From assembly GCF_021699195.1 (NCBI RefSeq), contig NZ_SSXE01000060.1:1-47394 (forward strand): a stretch of 47,394 nt of DNA. Reading direction: 5' to 3'. Shown piece after piece: positions 39,517 to 47,394 of this stretch (position 1 is its first letter; each line of letters opens with the position of its first letter). Under the pieces are notes generated by a model. That model searched no databases, was not told the DNA's origin, and was given only the letters and a program-made list of their open reading frames with translations. The DNA comes from Nonomuraea sp. MG754425 (GTDB lineage Bacteria > Actinomycetota > Actinomycetes > Streptosporangiales > Streptosporangiaceae). Both the position numbers and the translations under genes were made by a program.

Positions 39517-40607
39517 CACGGAACCAGGTTCTTGGTGACGCTCTCGAGCAGCTCGTTCCAGGACGCCTCGAACTTCTCCACGCCCTCGTCCTCCAGGACC
39601 TTCACCACGTCGTCGTAGTCGACGCCGGCGTCCTTGAGCGCGGCCATGGTGTTCCACGCCTGCTCGTAGAAGGGACGCACGGTGTCGCCGGTCACGTTGG
39701 CGTGGTCGGCCGTGGAGTCGAGCGTCTTCTCCGGCATCGTGTTGACGGTGCCGGGGGCCACGAGCTGGTCGACGTAGAGGGTGTCGGAGTACTCGGGGTT
39801 CTTCACGCCGGTCGAGGCCCACAGCGGACGCTGCGGACGGGCGCCCGCCGCGCGCAGGCGCTGCCAGCGCTCGGAGTTCACCACTTCCTCGTACGCCGCG
39901 TACGCCAGGCGCGCGTTGGCCACGCCCGCCTTGCCCTTCAGCTCGGGCTTGCCCAGCCGGTCGAGGCGCTTGTCGATCTCGGTGTCGACGCGGCTGACGA
40001 AGAACGAGGCCACCGACTCGATCGTGGCCAGGTTGAGGCCCTTGGCCTGCGCCGCCTCGAGACCCGCGAGCCAGGCGTCCATGACCGCGCGGTAGCGCTC
40101 GAGCGAGAAGATCAGCGTGACGTTGACGCTGATGCCCTCCGACAGCGCCTGCGTGATCGCGGGCAGCCCCTCCAGGGTGGCGGGGATCTTGATGAGCAGG
40201 TTGGGCCGGTCGACCGTCCACCACAGCGCGCGGGCCTCGGCGATCGTCTTCTCGCTCTCGCGGGCCAGCCGCGGGTCGACCTCCAGCGACACGCGGCCGT
40301 CGACGCCGCCCGTGGCGTCGTAGACCGGGCGCAGCACGTCGGCGGCCCAGCGGATGTCGTAGGTGGTGATGGCGCGCACGGCCTCGCCCACGTCGACGCC
40401 GCGTACGGCCAGGTCGTGGAGCTGGGCGTCGTAGGCGTCGCCCTTGCTGAGCGCGTTGGCGAAGATCGTCGGGTTGGAGGTGACCCCGACGACGTTCTTG
40501 TCCCGGATCAACTGCTCGAGGTTGCCGCTGCGCAGGCGCTCACGGCTGATGTCGTCGAGCCAGATGGCAACGCCCTGGCCGGACAGCTTGTTGAGGATCT
40601 CGCTCAT
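39516..40607 (-). CDS. tal: Transaldolase
   Basis: This 363-residue TIM-barrel enzyme moves a dihydroxyacetone unit between sugar phosphates through a Schiff base. The catalytic Lys is in NLLIKIPATLEGLPAI (about residue 140), with VGVTSNPTIF near 41, ISVNVTLIFSLERYRAVMDAWL, and SFFVSRVDTEIDKRL. The size and motifs match the long transaldolase (TalAB subfamily 2) found in actinobacteria. The ATG lies 7 nt after the tkt stop, and the stop overlaps pgi by 1 nt. Its place between tkt and pgi connects the non-oxidative branch to fructose-6-phosphate. Confidence 0.96.
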   Translation of the reverse strand: MSEILNKLSGQGVAIWLDDISRERLRSGNLEQLIRDKNVVGVTSNPTIFANALSKGDAYDAQLHDLAVRGVDVGEAVRAITTYDIRWAADVLRPVYDATGGVDGRVSLEVDPRLARESEKTIAEARALWWTVDRPNLLIKIPATLEGLPAITQALSEGISVNVTLIFSLERYRAVMDAWLAGLEAAQAKGLNLATIESVASFFVSRVDTEIDKRLDRLGKPELKGKAGVANARLAYAAYEEVVNSERWQRLRAAGARPQRPLWASTGVKNPEYSDTLYVDQLVAPGTVNTMPEKTLDSTADHANVTGDTVRPFYEQAWNTMAALKDAGVDYDDVVKVLEDEGVEKFEASWNELLESVTKNLVP

Positions 40608-40614
40608 CTTGTCT

Positions 40615-42723
40615 TCAGTTTCCCGTCGTCTCGCCCTTGTCCTGACCCAGCTTGGCCAGGCTCGCCTTCGCCGCCGCCGCGACGCGGTCGGCCGTCAGCC
40701 CGAACTGCTCGTACAACGTCTTGTACGGGGCAGAAGCACCGAAGTGCTCGAGGCTGACGACCTCGCCGCATTCGCCGACGTACTCGTGCCAGCCGAGCGC
40801 GATGCCCGCCTCGACCGCCACCCGAGCCCGGATCGACGAGGGCAGGACCGTCTGCTTGTATGCGGTCTCCTGCCCGTTGAACCACTCGACACACGGCATC
40901 GAGACCACCCGCGTCGGGATGCCCTGCGCCTCCAGCAGCTCCCGGCCGTCGAGCGCGATCTGCACCTCGCTGCCGGTGGCGATGACGATGACCCTGGGCT
41001 GGCCGTCGGACGCCTCGCGCAGCACGTAACCGCCGTGGGCCACGCCCTCGGCGCTGGTGCCCTCGAACACCGGAAGGTTCTGCCTGGTCAGCGCGAGGGC
41101 GGCCGGGCGGTCGGTGTGCTCGAGCACGGTCTTCCACGCGTGCGCCGTCTCGTTGGCGTCGGCGGGACGCACCACGTCGAGGCCGGGGATCGCGCGCAGC
41201 GCCCACAGGTGCTCGATCGGCTGGTGGGTCGGGCCGTCCTCGCCCAGGCCGATCGAGTCGTGCGTCCAGACGTAGGTGACCGGCAGCTTCATCAGCGCGG
41301 CCAGCCGCACCGACGGGCGCATGTAGTCGGAGAAGACCAGGAACGTGCCGCCGTACGGGCGGGTGCCGCCGTGCAGCGCGATGCCGTTCAGGATCGCGCC
41401 CATGGCGTGCTCGCGGATGCCGAAGTGCAGCGTGCGGCCGTAGCGGTTGCCGGGGAACTCCTTGGTCTGGTGCTCCTCCGGGATGAAGGACGGCTCGCCC
41501 TTCATCGTGGTGAGGTTGGAGTCGGCCAGGTCGGCCGAGCCGCCCCACAGCTCCGGCAGCACCGGCGCCAGCGCGCTGAGCACGTCGCCGCTGGCCTTGC
41601 GGGTGGAGACGGAGGCGTCCTGCTGGAACGACGGCAGCGCCGTGGCCCAGCCGGCGGGCAGCTCGCGCCGGGAGATGCGGTCGAGCTCGGCGGCCCGCTC
41701 GGGGTTGGCCAGCCGCCACTCGGCGTACGACTTCTCCCACTCGGCGTGCCCGGCGCGCCCGCGCTGGGCGATGCCGCGGGCGTGCGCCAGCACCTCGGCC
41801 GGCACGTCGAAGGTCTTGGCCGGGTCCATGCCCAGCACCCGCTTGGTGGCGGCCACCTCGGCCTCGCCCAGGGCGGAGCCGTGGATCTTGCCGGTGTTCT
41901 GCTTGTTCGGCGCGGGCCAGCCGATGATCGTGCGCAGCCGGATGAACGACGGGCGGCCGGTCTCCGCCTTGGCCGCCTCCAGCGCCTTGTACAGGGCCGG
42001 GACGTCCTCGACGTACTCGCCGGAGGCGGTCCAGTCGACGCTCTGGGTGTGCCAGCCGTAGGCCTCGTAACGCTTGACGACGTCCTCGGACAGCGCGATC
42101 TGCGTGTTGTCCTCGATGGAGATGTGGTTGTCGTCGTAGATGACGATGAGGTTGCCCAGCTTCTGGTGGCCGGCGATCGAGCTGGCCTCGTGGCTGATGC
42201 CCTCCTCGATGTCGCCGTCGCTGACGAAGCACCAGATGTGGTGGTCGAAGGGGGAGGCGCCCTGCTCGCTCTCGGGGTCGAACAGGCCGCGCTCGCGGCG
42301 GGCGGCCATGGCCATGCCGACCGCGTTGCCCAGGCCCTGGCCCAGCGGGCCGGTGGTGGTCTCCACGCCGGCGGTGTGGCCGTGCTCGGGGTGGCCGGGC
42401 GTGAGGCTGTCCCACTGGCGCAGCCGCCGCAGGTCGTCCAGCGTCAGGCCGTAACCGGAAAGGTAGAGCTGGATGTAGAGGGTCAGGCTGCTGTGGCCGC
42501 ACGACAGCACGAACCGGTCCCGTCCGATCCAGGTGGGATCGGTCGGGTCGTGGCGCATCACCCGCTGGAACAACAGGTAGGCGGCGGGGGCCAGGCTCAT
42601 GGCGGTGCCGGGGTGACCCGAGCCCGCCTTCTCCACTGCGTCCATCGCCAGGGCTCGAACGACATCGACCGCCTGCTTGTCGAGGTCGGTCCATTCAAGG
42701 GCTGGCACGAGTTCGGTGCTCAA
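40615..42723 (-). CDS. tkt: Transketolase
   Basis: This 702-residue thiamine-diphosphate enzyme transfers two-carbon units in the non-oxidative pentose phosphate pathway. The thiamine motif is FVSDGDIEEGISHEA with IYDDNHISIE (residues about 150-185). SGHPGTAMSLAP near residue 35, GPLGQGLGNAVGMA near 120, and the C-terminal FGASAPYKTLYEQFGLT are as in the family. The start is TTG at 42723, after CGGAGA. It is the first gene of a six-gene metabolic run (tkt-tal-pgi-zwf-opcA-pgl) transcribed on the reverse strand, to which the STAND gene is appended. Confidence 0.96.
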   Translation of the reverse strand: MSTELVPALEWTDLDKQAVDVVRALAMDAVEKAGSGHPGTAMSLAPAAYLLFQRVMRHDPTDPTWIGRDRFVLSCGHSSLTLYIQLYLSGYGLTLDDLRRLRQWDSLTPGHPEHGHTAGVETTTGPLGQGLGNAVGMAMAARRERGLFDPESEQGASPFDHHIWCFVSDGDIEEGISHEASSIAGHQKLGNLIVIYDDNHISIEDNTQIALSEDVVKRYEAYGWHTQSVDWTASGEYVEDVPALYKALEAAKAETGRPSFIRLRTIIGWPAPNKQNTGKIHGSALGEAEVAATKRVLGMDPAKTFDVPAEVLAHARGIAQRGRAGHAEWEKSYAEWRLANPERAAELDRISRRELPAGWATALPSFQQDASVSTRKASGDVLSALAPVLPELWGGSADLADSNLTTMKGEPSFIPEEHQTKEFPGNRYGRTLHFGIREHAMGAILNGIALHGGTRPYGGTFLVFSDYMRPSVRLAALMKLPVTYVWTHDSIGLGEDGPTHQPIEHLWALRAIPGLDVVRPADANETAHAWKTVLEHTDRPAALALTRQNLPVFEGTSAEGVAHGGYVLREASDGQPRVIVIATGSEVQIALDGRELLEAQGIPTRVVSMPCVEWFNGQETAYKQTVLPSSIRARVAVEAGIALGWHEYVGECGEVVSLEHFGASAPYKTLYEQFGLTADRVAAAAKASLAKLGQDKGETTGN

Positions 42724-43029
42724 GTGCTCGATCTCCGGAATCTAGTTGTCATCGGGTTGTGCCGGTCGGCTGTCCCGCCCGCGGCGGACCGCGTCCGGCG
42801 GCCGCCCGCAGGTTGCGCGGCCCGCGCCTACACGGACCCTAACCGAGTGGAGACGACGATCGATTCCCATTCCACCCGCGCGTGTCCATGTACGGCGCAA
42901 GCCCCCCATTGGCCGGACCGGCCGCCTCTGCGACTACAGTTTGTTTGTTCGCAGGGGCGTCACGGCGCCCGCCCATGGATCCGCTCTTATCAGAGGTTAC
43001 GCGTTGACTTCCGACAGGCTGGAAGCGCC
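42724..43029. other. Divergent tkt / ctaB regulatory spacer (306 bp)
   Basis: The spacer must hold the promoters for the pentose phosphate operon and for ctaB. I see the CGGAGA ribosome binding site of tkt and the GGAAG of ctaB. A TACAGT box (42935-42940) could be a ctaB -10, with TTGGCC upstream at 20-bp spacing, which is too wide to trust. No coding frame, RNA gene or clear operator is evident. Confidence 0.5.
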
Positions 43030-43974
43030 TTGACGGTGCTGACAAACAGGCAGGCGACGGCCCCGTCACCCCGTGTGGAGGCGCCGCGCTCGTTCGCCAC
43101 GACGGTGAAGGCCTACATCGCGCTCACCAAGCCGCGGATCATCGAGCTGCTGCTGATCACGACGCTGCCCGTGATGTTCCTGGCCGCGGGCGGTCTGCCG
43201 CCGCTGTGGACGTCGATCGCGGTCATGGTGTTCGGCACCCTGTCGGCGGGCAGCGCCAACGCGCTCAACTGCTACGTCGACCGCGACATCGACCAGAAGA
43301 TGCGCCGCACCCGCCGCCGTCCGCTGGCCAGGCACCAGGTCTCGCCGCGCGGCGCGCTCGTCTTCGGTCTCGTGCTGGGCGCGCTGTCCACGGCGGGCCT
43401 GTGGCTGACGACCAACTGGCTGGCCGCGCTGCTGTCGCTCGGGGCGATCCTGTTCTACGTGCTGGTCTACTCGATGCTGCTCAAGCGGCGCACGGCCCAG
43501 AACATCGTGTGGGGCGGCATCGCGGGCTGCATGCCCGTCATGATCGGCTGGGCCGGCATCACCGAGCGGCTCGACTGGGCGCCGCTGGTGCTGTTCGGGG
43601 TGGTGTTCTTCTGGACGCCGCCGCACACCTGGACACTGGCCATGCGCTACAAGGAGGACTACGCGGCGGCCAAGGTGCCGATGCTGCCGGTGGTGGCCAC
43701 CGAGCGGCGGGTCGTGCTGGAGTCCATCGCCTACACCTGGGCCACCGTGCTGTGCTCGCTGGCGCTGTGGCCGGTGGCGGGCACCACGCTGTTCTACCCG
43801 GTGGTGGCCGCGGTGCTGGGTTTCATGTGCCTGTGGGAGGTGCACCGCCTGCTGGCCCGGCTCAACGCCGGCAAGAGCGGCGTCGACCTGCGGCCGATGC
43901 GGTTCTTCCACTGGTCCAACGCCTATCTGGCGCTGCTGTTCCTGGCCGTGGCGATCGATCCGCTGCTGGCCTGA
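43030..43974 (+). CDS. ctaB: Protohaem IX farnesyltransferase (haem O synthase)
   Basis: This 314-residue UbiA-family prenyltransferase attaches a farnesyl group to haem B, giving haem O for cytochrome oxidases. The first Asp-rich motif is NCYVDRDIDQKMRRTRRRPLA (about residues 78-98), the second loop has RYKEDYAAAKVPMLPVV, and about eight to nine membrane helices are predicted. The TTG at 43030, 5-6 nt after GGAAG, gives the best start; a GTG two codons later is possible. ctaB next to tkt is the standard actinobacterial arrangement. A textbook terminator follows. Confidence 0.95.
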   Translation: MTVLTNRQATAPSPRVEAPRSFATTVKAYIALTKPRIIELLLITTLPVMFLAAGGLPPLWTSIAVMVFGTLSAGSANALNCYVDRDIDQKMRRTRRRPLARHQVSPRGALVFGLVLGALSTAGLWLTTNWLAALLSLGAILFYVLVYSMLLKRRTAQNIVWGGIAGCMPVMIGWAGITERLDWAPLVLFGVVFFWTPPHTWTLAMRYKEDYAAAKVPMLPVVATERRVVLESIAYTWATVLCSLALWPVAGTTLFYPVVAAVLGFMCLWEVHRLLARLNAGKSGVDLRPMRFFHWSNAYLALLFLAVAIDPLLA

Positions 43975-43997
43975 GCGACACGCGCGTCTCGCGGAGG

Positions 43998-44022
43998 GCC
44001 CGGCCGTTGCGCCGGGCTTTTT
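43998..44022 (+). terminator. Intrinsic terminator after ctaB
   Basis: The inverted repeat GCCCGG (43998-44003) with CCGGGC (44012-44017) is followed directly by TTTTT (44018-44022). It lies 23 nt after the ctaB stop and is the only hairpin in this window with a T-run. Confidence 0.85.
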
Positions 44023-44046
44023 CCGGTCCATATCATGCACACATGA
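44007..44046 (+). promoter_or_regulatory. Probable leaderless promoter and operator of the arsR-type gene
   Basis: TTGCGC (44007-44012), 18 bp, then TATCAT (44031-44036) forms a promoter whose +1 falls at the ATG (44043). The inverted repeat TCATG-CACA-CATGA (44033-44046) covers the -10 and start codon, a suitable spot for autorepression by an ArsR/SmtB protein. The -35 shares bases with the ctaB terminator stem. No ribosome binding site is present, in line with a leaderless mRNA. Confidence 0.5.
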
Positions 44047-44426
44047 ACAGTTCTTCAGGTGTGGTGGCCGGTCTGCACGGGTGCGCCGTGCAGGAGCCGG
44101 ACGCGGCCCGTGTCGCGGCCGCCCGCGACCGGCTCGTCACGCCTGAGGAGGCCACCCGGCTGGCCGAGCTGTTCCGCCTGCTCGGCGACCCGACCAGGGC
44201 CCGGCTGCTGTACGCGCTGCTGGAGGCGGGGGAGCTGTGCGTGTGCGACCTGTCGGACGCCGTCGAGGTGAGCGACACGGCCGTCTCCCACGCGCTGCGC
44301 CTGCTGCGCACGGCCGGGATCGTGGCCGGCCGCAGGTCCGGCCGGATGATCTACTACCGGCTGGCCGACGCCCACGTCCGCCTCCTGCTCGACCTCAGCC
44401 GGGAGCACCTGAAGGAGACCGGATGA
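44043..44426 (+). CDS. ArsR/SmtB-family metal-responsive repressor
   Basis: This 127-residue winged-helix repressor has the alpha-3 metal motif ELCVCDL (about residues 60-66), with the two Cys that bind thiophilic or soft metals in ArsR/CadC-type proteins. The recognition helix SDTAVSHALRLLRTAGIV and the beta-wing RRSGRMIYYRL follow. An extra Cys near the N-terminus (LHGCAV) could complete the site, as in CadC. Metal binding releases the operator. The stop overlaps the start of the CDF exporter by 4 nt (ATGA), so the regulator and exporter are coupled; Zn, Cd or Co is the likely signal. Confidence 0.9.
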   Translation: MNSSSGVVAGLHGCAVQEPDAARVAAARDRLVTPEEATRLAELFRLLGDPTRARLLYALLEAGELCVCDLSDAVEVSDTAVSHALRLLRTAGIVAGRRSGRMIYYRLADAHVRLLLDLSREHLKETG

Positions 44427-45400
44427 GCGCGGGCCACGGGCACGGGCACGGTCATGGGCACGGTCATGGGCACGGGGTGCGCCCGGACGCGGACCGCCGC
44501 TACCTGATCGGCGCGCTGGCGCTCATCGTCGGCTACATGGCCGTCGAGGTCGTCGCCGGCGTGCTCGCCAACTCGATCGCGCTGATCTCCGACGCCGCCC
44601 ACATGCTGACCGACGCCAGCGCCATCGTGCTGGCGCTGGTCGCGATGCGCTTCGCCGCCCGGCCGGCCAAGGGGGCCTACACCTTCGGCTACAAGCGGGC
44701 CGAGATCCTCTCGGCGCAGCTCAACGGGGTGACGCTGCTGCTGCTGGTGGCGTACTTCGTCTATGAGGGCGTGCGCCGCCTGGTCGAGCCGCCGGCCGTG
44801 CACGGGCCGGTGGTGCTGGTGACGGCCCTGGCCGGCATCGCCGTCAACGCGCTGGCCGCCTGGCTGCTGTCCAGGGCCGACCGGCGCAGCCTCAACGTCG
44901 AGGGTGCCTTCCAGCACGTGCTCAACGACATGTACGCCTTCATCGCCACGGCGCTGTCCGGCCTCGTGGTCTGGCTGACCGGCTTCCGCCAGGCCGACAC
45001 GATCGCCGCCCTGGTCGTGGCCGCGCTGATGCTCAAGGCCGGCTGGGGGCTGCTGCGCGACTCGAGTCGCGTGCTGCTCCAGGCGGCGCCCCCGGGCCTG
45101 GACCCCGACGAGATCGGCCGCCTGCTGGCCGCCCAGCGCGACGTCGAGGAGGTGCACGACCTTCATGTCTGGACGGTGACGAGTGGCTATCCGACGCTGT
45201 CGGCCCACGTGATCGTGGCGAGGGGCGCCGACTGCCACAGCGTGCGCACGCGGCTCGCCGACCTGCTGCACGACCGGTTCGAGATCGGCCACACGACGCT
45301 CCAGGTCGACCACGGCAGCCCTGGCCTCGACCGGCACTGCGAAGACCCGCACGGACCCCGGCACTCTGATCCGTTAAAGTCACCCTATGGCGACCCGTGA
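44423..45400 (+). CDS. Cation diffusion facilitator (Zn/Cd/Co exporter) with His-repeat N-terminus
   Basis: This 325-residue protein opens with HGHGHGHG-type repeats (residues 5-18), a likely metal-binding or chaperone tail. Six membrane helices follow, with the transport-site pairs HMLTD in helix 2 (SDAAHMLTDAS, near residue 55) and HVLND in helix 5 (FQHVLNDM, near residue 170). The cytoplasmic C-terminal domain carries DLHVWTVTSGYPTLSAHV and HTTLQVDH. Helix 2 HxxxD and helix 5 HxxxD is the usual zinc-exporter arrangement. The gene overlaps the regulator by 4 nt and the PrsW-like gene by 14 nt, so three genes form one transcription unit. Confidence 0.93.
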   Translation: MSAGHGHGHGHGHGHGHGVRPDADRRYLIGALALIVGYMAVEVVAGVLANSIALISDAAHMLTDASAIVLALVAMRFAARPAKGAYTFGYKRAEILSAQLNGVTLLLLVAYFVYEGVRRLVEPPAVHGPVVLVTALAGIAVNALAAWLLSRADRRSLNVEGAFQHVLNDMYAFIATALSGLVVWLTGFRQADTIAALVVAALMLKAGWGLLRDSSRVLLQAAPPGLDPDEIGRLLAAQRDVEEVHDLHVWTVTSGYPTLSAHVIVARGADCHSVRTRLADLLHDRFEIGHTTLQVDHGSPGLDRHCEDPHGPRHSDPLKSPYGDP

Positions 45401-46577
45401 TCCACGCTGGGTGTTGAAGGACCGCCCGTCGTTCACGTTGATCATCGGGCTGGTCCTCACCGGCTTGTGCGCGCTGGTCTCGTTCTCCTTCGACGTGTTC
45501 AACGGCGCGCCGGTGCAGTTCTTCATCGCCCTTGCCCTCGCGCTCGCCCCGGTGCCGCTGCTGCTCGCGGCGGTGCTGGCGCTCGACCGGATGGAGCCGG
45601 AGCCGCGCAGCAACCTGATCTTCGCCTTCGCCTGGGGCGCGGGCATCGCGGTGCTCGTGGCCGGTGTGATCAACTCGCTCAACCTGCACTACATCATCGA
45701 CACCGCCAACCTGTCGGAGGCCAGCGCCCGCAACCTCGCGGCCACCTTCGGCGCGCCGGTGGTGGAGGAGACGATGAAGGGCCTGGTGCTGCTGGGCCTG
45801 CTGAGGTTCCGCCGGGCCGAGCTGGACGGGCCGACCGACGGCGTCATCTACGCCAGCATGGTCGGCCTCGGCTTCGCCATGAGCGAGAACGTCAGCTACT
45901 ACCTGGGCGCGCTGTCCACCTCGGGCGTCAAGGGGCTGGCCGTCACGGTGGTGCTGCGCGGCATCCTGTCGCCGCTGGCGCATCCGCTGTTCAGCTCCAT
46001 GATCGGGGTCGCCGTCGCGTACGCGGCCCAGCGCCGGGGGCCCGAGCGCACCACGTACGTGCTGGCGGGCTGGACCGGGGCGATGCTCCTGCACGGGTTG
46101 TGGAACGGTCTCGCCTCCTACGGCGGCTTCCCCGGGCTGATCGTGGCCTACCTGGTGCTGCTGGTCGTGCTGGTGGTGCTCATCGGCGTGGTGTTCAAGG
46201 ACCGGCGGCGCATCGTGGCGCTCATCCAGCGTTACCTGCCGCCGTACGAGCCGACCAAGCTGGTCAGCCAGGCCGACATCTACATGCTGTCCACCTTCCC
46301 CCGGCGCCGCCAGGCCAGGCAGTGGGCCCGCCTGCGCGGCGGCAAGCGCGGGCTGCGCGCCATGCGCGACTACCAGCTCGCCGCCACCGAGCTGGGGCTG
46401 CTGCACGAGCGGGCGGCCCGCCACATGGTCGACGAGCACGCCTTCCACGAGGAGCAGCGGGCGCTGCTGGAGTGCATGAGCACCGCGCGCGCCGACTTTC
46501 CCAGCTCCGAGCCGCACGCCAGGTCGGTGGCCAGGGGGTCGCCGCCGCCCGGCTACGCGCCCGGCGCGCCCGGCTGA
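45387..46577 (+). CDS. PrsW-family intramembrane metalloprotease
   Basis: The product is 396 residues with about eight membrane segments in the first 270 residues. The PrsW/GluTR motifs are present: EExxK in APVVEETMKG (about residues 128-137), GFAMSENVSYY (GxxEN, about 168), HPLFSSMIGV (His) and LHGLWNGLAS (His). PrsW cleaves the anti-sigma factor RsiW in Bacillus; actinobacterial relatives are uncharacterised. The C-terminal 120 residues form a soluble cytoplasmic tail with RRRQARQWARLRGG and a helical region. It overlaps the CDF exporter by 14 nt and the convergent SanA-type gene by 25 nt. Confidence 0.9.
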   Translation: MATRDPRWVLKDRPSFTLIIGLVLTGLCALVSFSFDVFNGAPVQFFIALALALAPVPLLLAAVLALDRMEPEPRSNLIFAFAWGAGIAVLVAGVINSLNLHYIIDTANLSEASARNLAATFGAPVVEETMKGLVLLGLLRFRRAELDGPTDGVIYASMVGLGFAMSENVSYYLGALSTSGVKGLAVTVVLRGILSPLAHPLFSSMIGVAVAYAAQRRGPERTTYVLAGWTGAMLLHGLWNGLASYGGFPGLIVAYLVLLVVLVVLIGVVFKDRRRIVALIQRYLPPYEPTKLVSQADIYMLSTFPRRRQARQWARLRGGKRGLRAMRDYQLAATELGLLHERAARHMVDEHAFHEEQRALLECMSTARADFPSSEPHARSVARGSPPPGYAPGAPG

Positions 46578-47287
46578 GCTGCGGGCCGGTCCAGGACACG
46601 GGTGAGCGAGACCTCGCGCGGGCCGGGGAAGACCGGGTCGGAGTGCAGGATCATCGCGTCGGCGAACGCCTTGGCGGTGGCGAACAGCTCGCGGGCGGCG
46701 GACACGTACGTGGTGGCGGCCCAGCGCCTGGCCGAGTCGTCGCCGGCGCCGAACGCCTCCAGCCCCGCCGTCCGGCACAGCGTCACGGCCCTGGGAAGGT
46801 GGAACTCCTGGGTCACCACCGTCACCCGCTCGGCCCCGAACACCCGGCGCGCCCGCACGCACGAGTCCCACGTGTCGAACCCGGCGTAGTCCAGCACCAT
46901 CACCGCGTCGGGCACGCCCCTGGCGCGCAGGTAGTCGCGCATGGCCGTCGGCTCGTCGTACTCCTCGCGGCCGTTGTCGCCCGACAGCAGCAGCGCCCGC
47001 ACCTTGCCCGATCGGTACAGCTCGGCGGCGATGTCGAGCCTGCGGGCCAGCATGGCGCTCGGCCGACCGGCGTACAGGCCGGCGCCGAGCACCAGCGCGG
47101 CCTGTGTCTCGGGCATCCGGCGCACCCAGCCGTCGTCCTCGGCCATCGCCCGGTGGCCCGAACTGCCGAGCCAGGCCCACGTCATCGGCGCCAGGGCGAG
47201 CACGCTGGCCAGCACCAGCCCCTGGTACGCCCGGCGCAGCGTCCTGCGGGAAGGGGCCTGCACCAAGGAACGGATTTTTCCCCGCAA
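46553..47287 (-). CDS. SanA/YdcF-type (DUF218) membrane-anchored protein
   Basis: This 244-residue protein has one N-terminal membrane anchor (residues 20-40: YQGLVLASVLALAPMTWAWL) and a DUF218/ElyC-SanA-like domain: ALVLGAGLYAGRPSAMLARRL, ALLLSGDNGREEYDEPTAMRDYLRARGV, DYAGFDTWDSCVRAR, and VTVVTQEFHLPRAV. Family members affect vancomycin sensitivity and envelope integrity; the biochemical role is unknown. The TTG at 47287 follows CAGGAG at 5-nt spacing. The 3' end overlaps prsW, so antisense transcription could link the two. Confidence 0.87.
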   Translation of the reverse strand: MRGKIRSLVQAPSRRTLRRAYQGLVLASVLALAPMTWAWLGSSGHRAMAEDDGWVRRMPETQAALVLGAGLYAGRPSAMLARRLDIAAELYRSGKVRALLLSGDNGREEYDEPTAMRDYLRARGVPDAVMVLDYAGFDTWDSCVRARRVFGAERVTVVTQEFHLPRAVTLCRTAGLEAFGAGDDSARRWAATTYVSAARELFATAKAFADAMILHSDPVFPGPREVSLTRVLDRPAAQPGAPGA

Positions 47288-47349
47288 ATCGCACTCCTGC
47301 TCGGGTGGGGGAGTGGCGTACCTAACCCCACATACCCTTGCATATCCGC

Positions 47350-47394
47350 TCAGACGGCGGCGGCGGCTTCGGTGGGGGAGGGGCTGACGGGGGT
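47350..47394 (-). CDS. Possible C-terminal fragment of a further reverse-strand gene
   Basis: The reverse strand is open for 14 codons from the window edge (TPVSPSPTEAAAAV) to a TGA ending at 47350. The Pro/Ser/Ala composition would suit a disordered tail. It is too short to be sure it is coding. Confidence 0.25.
   Translation of the reverse strand, partial: TPVSPSPTEAAAAV

Noticed and set aside
42935..42940. TACAGT as -10 of ctaB
   Set aside because: The only plausible -35 (TTGGCC) is 20 bp away, outside the usual spacing, so no promoter was called.

Overview
The window is high-GC chromosomal DNA from an actinomycete. The gene content (whiA, rbpA, opcA, a mycothiol-dependent-type DinB protein, Tat/Rieske lipoproteins, many GTG/TTG starts) and the rapZ-yvcK-whiA / gap-pgk-tpiA-secG-rbpA order point to the Streptosporangiales, perhaps a Nonomuraea-like genus. 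The genus is inference; no rRNA is present to test it. I see no tRNA, rRNA, CRISPR array, insertion sequence or prophage, so this is mainly core chromosome with a few accessory insertions.

Layout. 1-1556: tail of a membrane protein, a short tandem-repeat spacer and a GT4 glycosyltransferase. 1600-4304: a probable Mn-sensing yybP-ykoY riboswitch in front of a TerC-family exporter, then the psd-pssA pair for phosphatidylethanolamine synthesis. 4362-6090: a small unknown, then a divergent operon of a mycothiol-type DinB protein and an MBL hydrolase. 6225-13867: uvrA and uvrC, each with a RecA-NDp (PafBC-type) promoter placed so that the GTG start is about +1. Between them lie a DUF2306 membrane protein and three tandem Rieske lipoproteins. 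13929-21585: rapZ-yvcK-whiA, one inserted opposite-strand membrane gene, then gap-pgk-tpiA-secG-rbpA; a DasR (dre)-like palindrome sits at the gap promoter. 21653-29000: a metal-dependent amidohydrolase/FAD oxidoreductase operon, an ACT-GNAT acetyltransferase, a ClpC-N-like protein lacking ATPase domains, a coiled-coil unknown, an SDR and a methyltransferase. 29099-30118: an adenosine-deaminase-family enzyme whose active-site motif resembles aminodeoxyfutalosine deaminases.

30105-42723 is one long reverse-strand operon, tkt-tal-pgi-zwf-opcA-pgl (pentose phosphate pathway), with genes overlapping or nearly touching. Its last gene, 25 nt after pgl, encodes a 1485-residue STAND/NACHT ATPase. This protein combines an N-terminal calcineurin-like phosphoesterase domain whose metal-binding motifs have decayed, a NACHT module, pentapeptide repeats and about 13 WD40 repeats. 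It is the best candidate here for an undescribed, possibly anti-phage or stress-sensing, system.

43030-47394: ctaB (haem O synthase) with a clear terminator, then a probably leaderless ArsR-type metalloregulator translationally coupled to a His-rich CDF metal exporter, a PrsW-type membrane protease overlapping it, and a convergent SanA/YdcF-type protein.

Main regulatory readings, all from sequence pattern only: Mn switch on terC, DNA-damage promoters on uvrA and uvrC, a dre-like operator on gap, and metal autoregulation of the ArsR-CDF pair. Three separate intergenic tandem repeats with different unit sizes (about 13, 14-15 and 30 bp) are also present.
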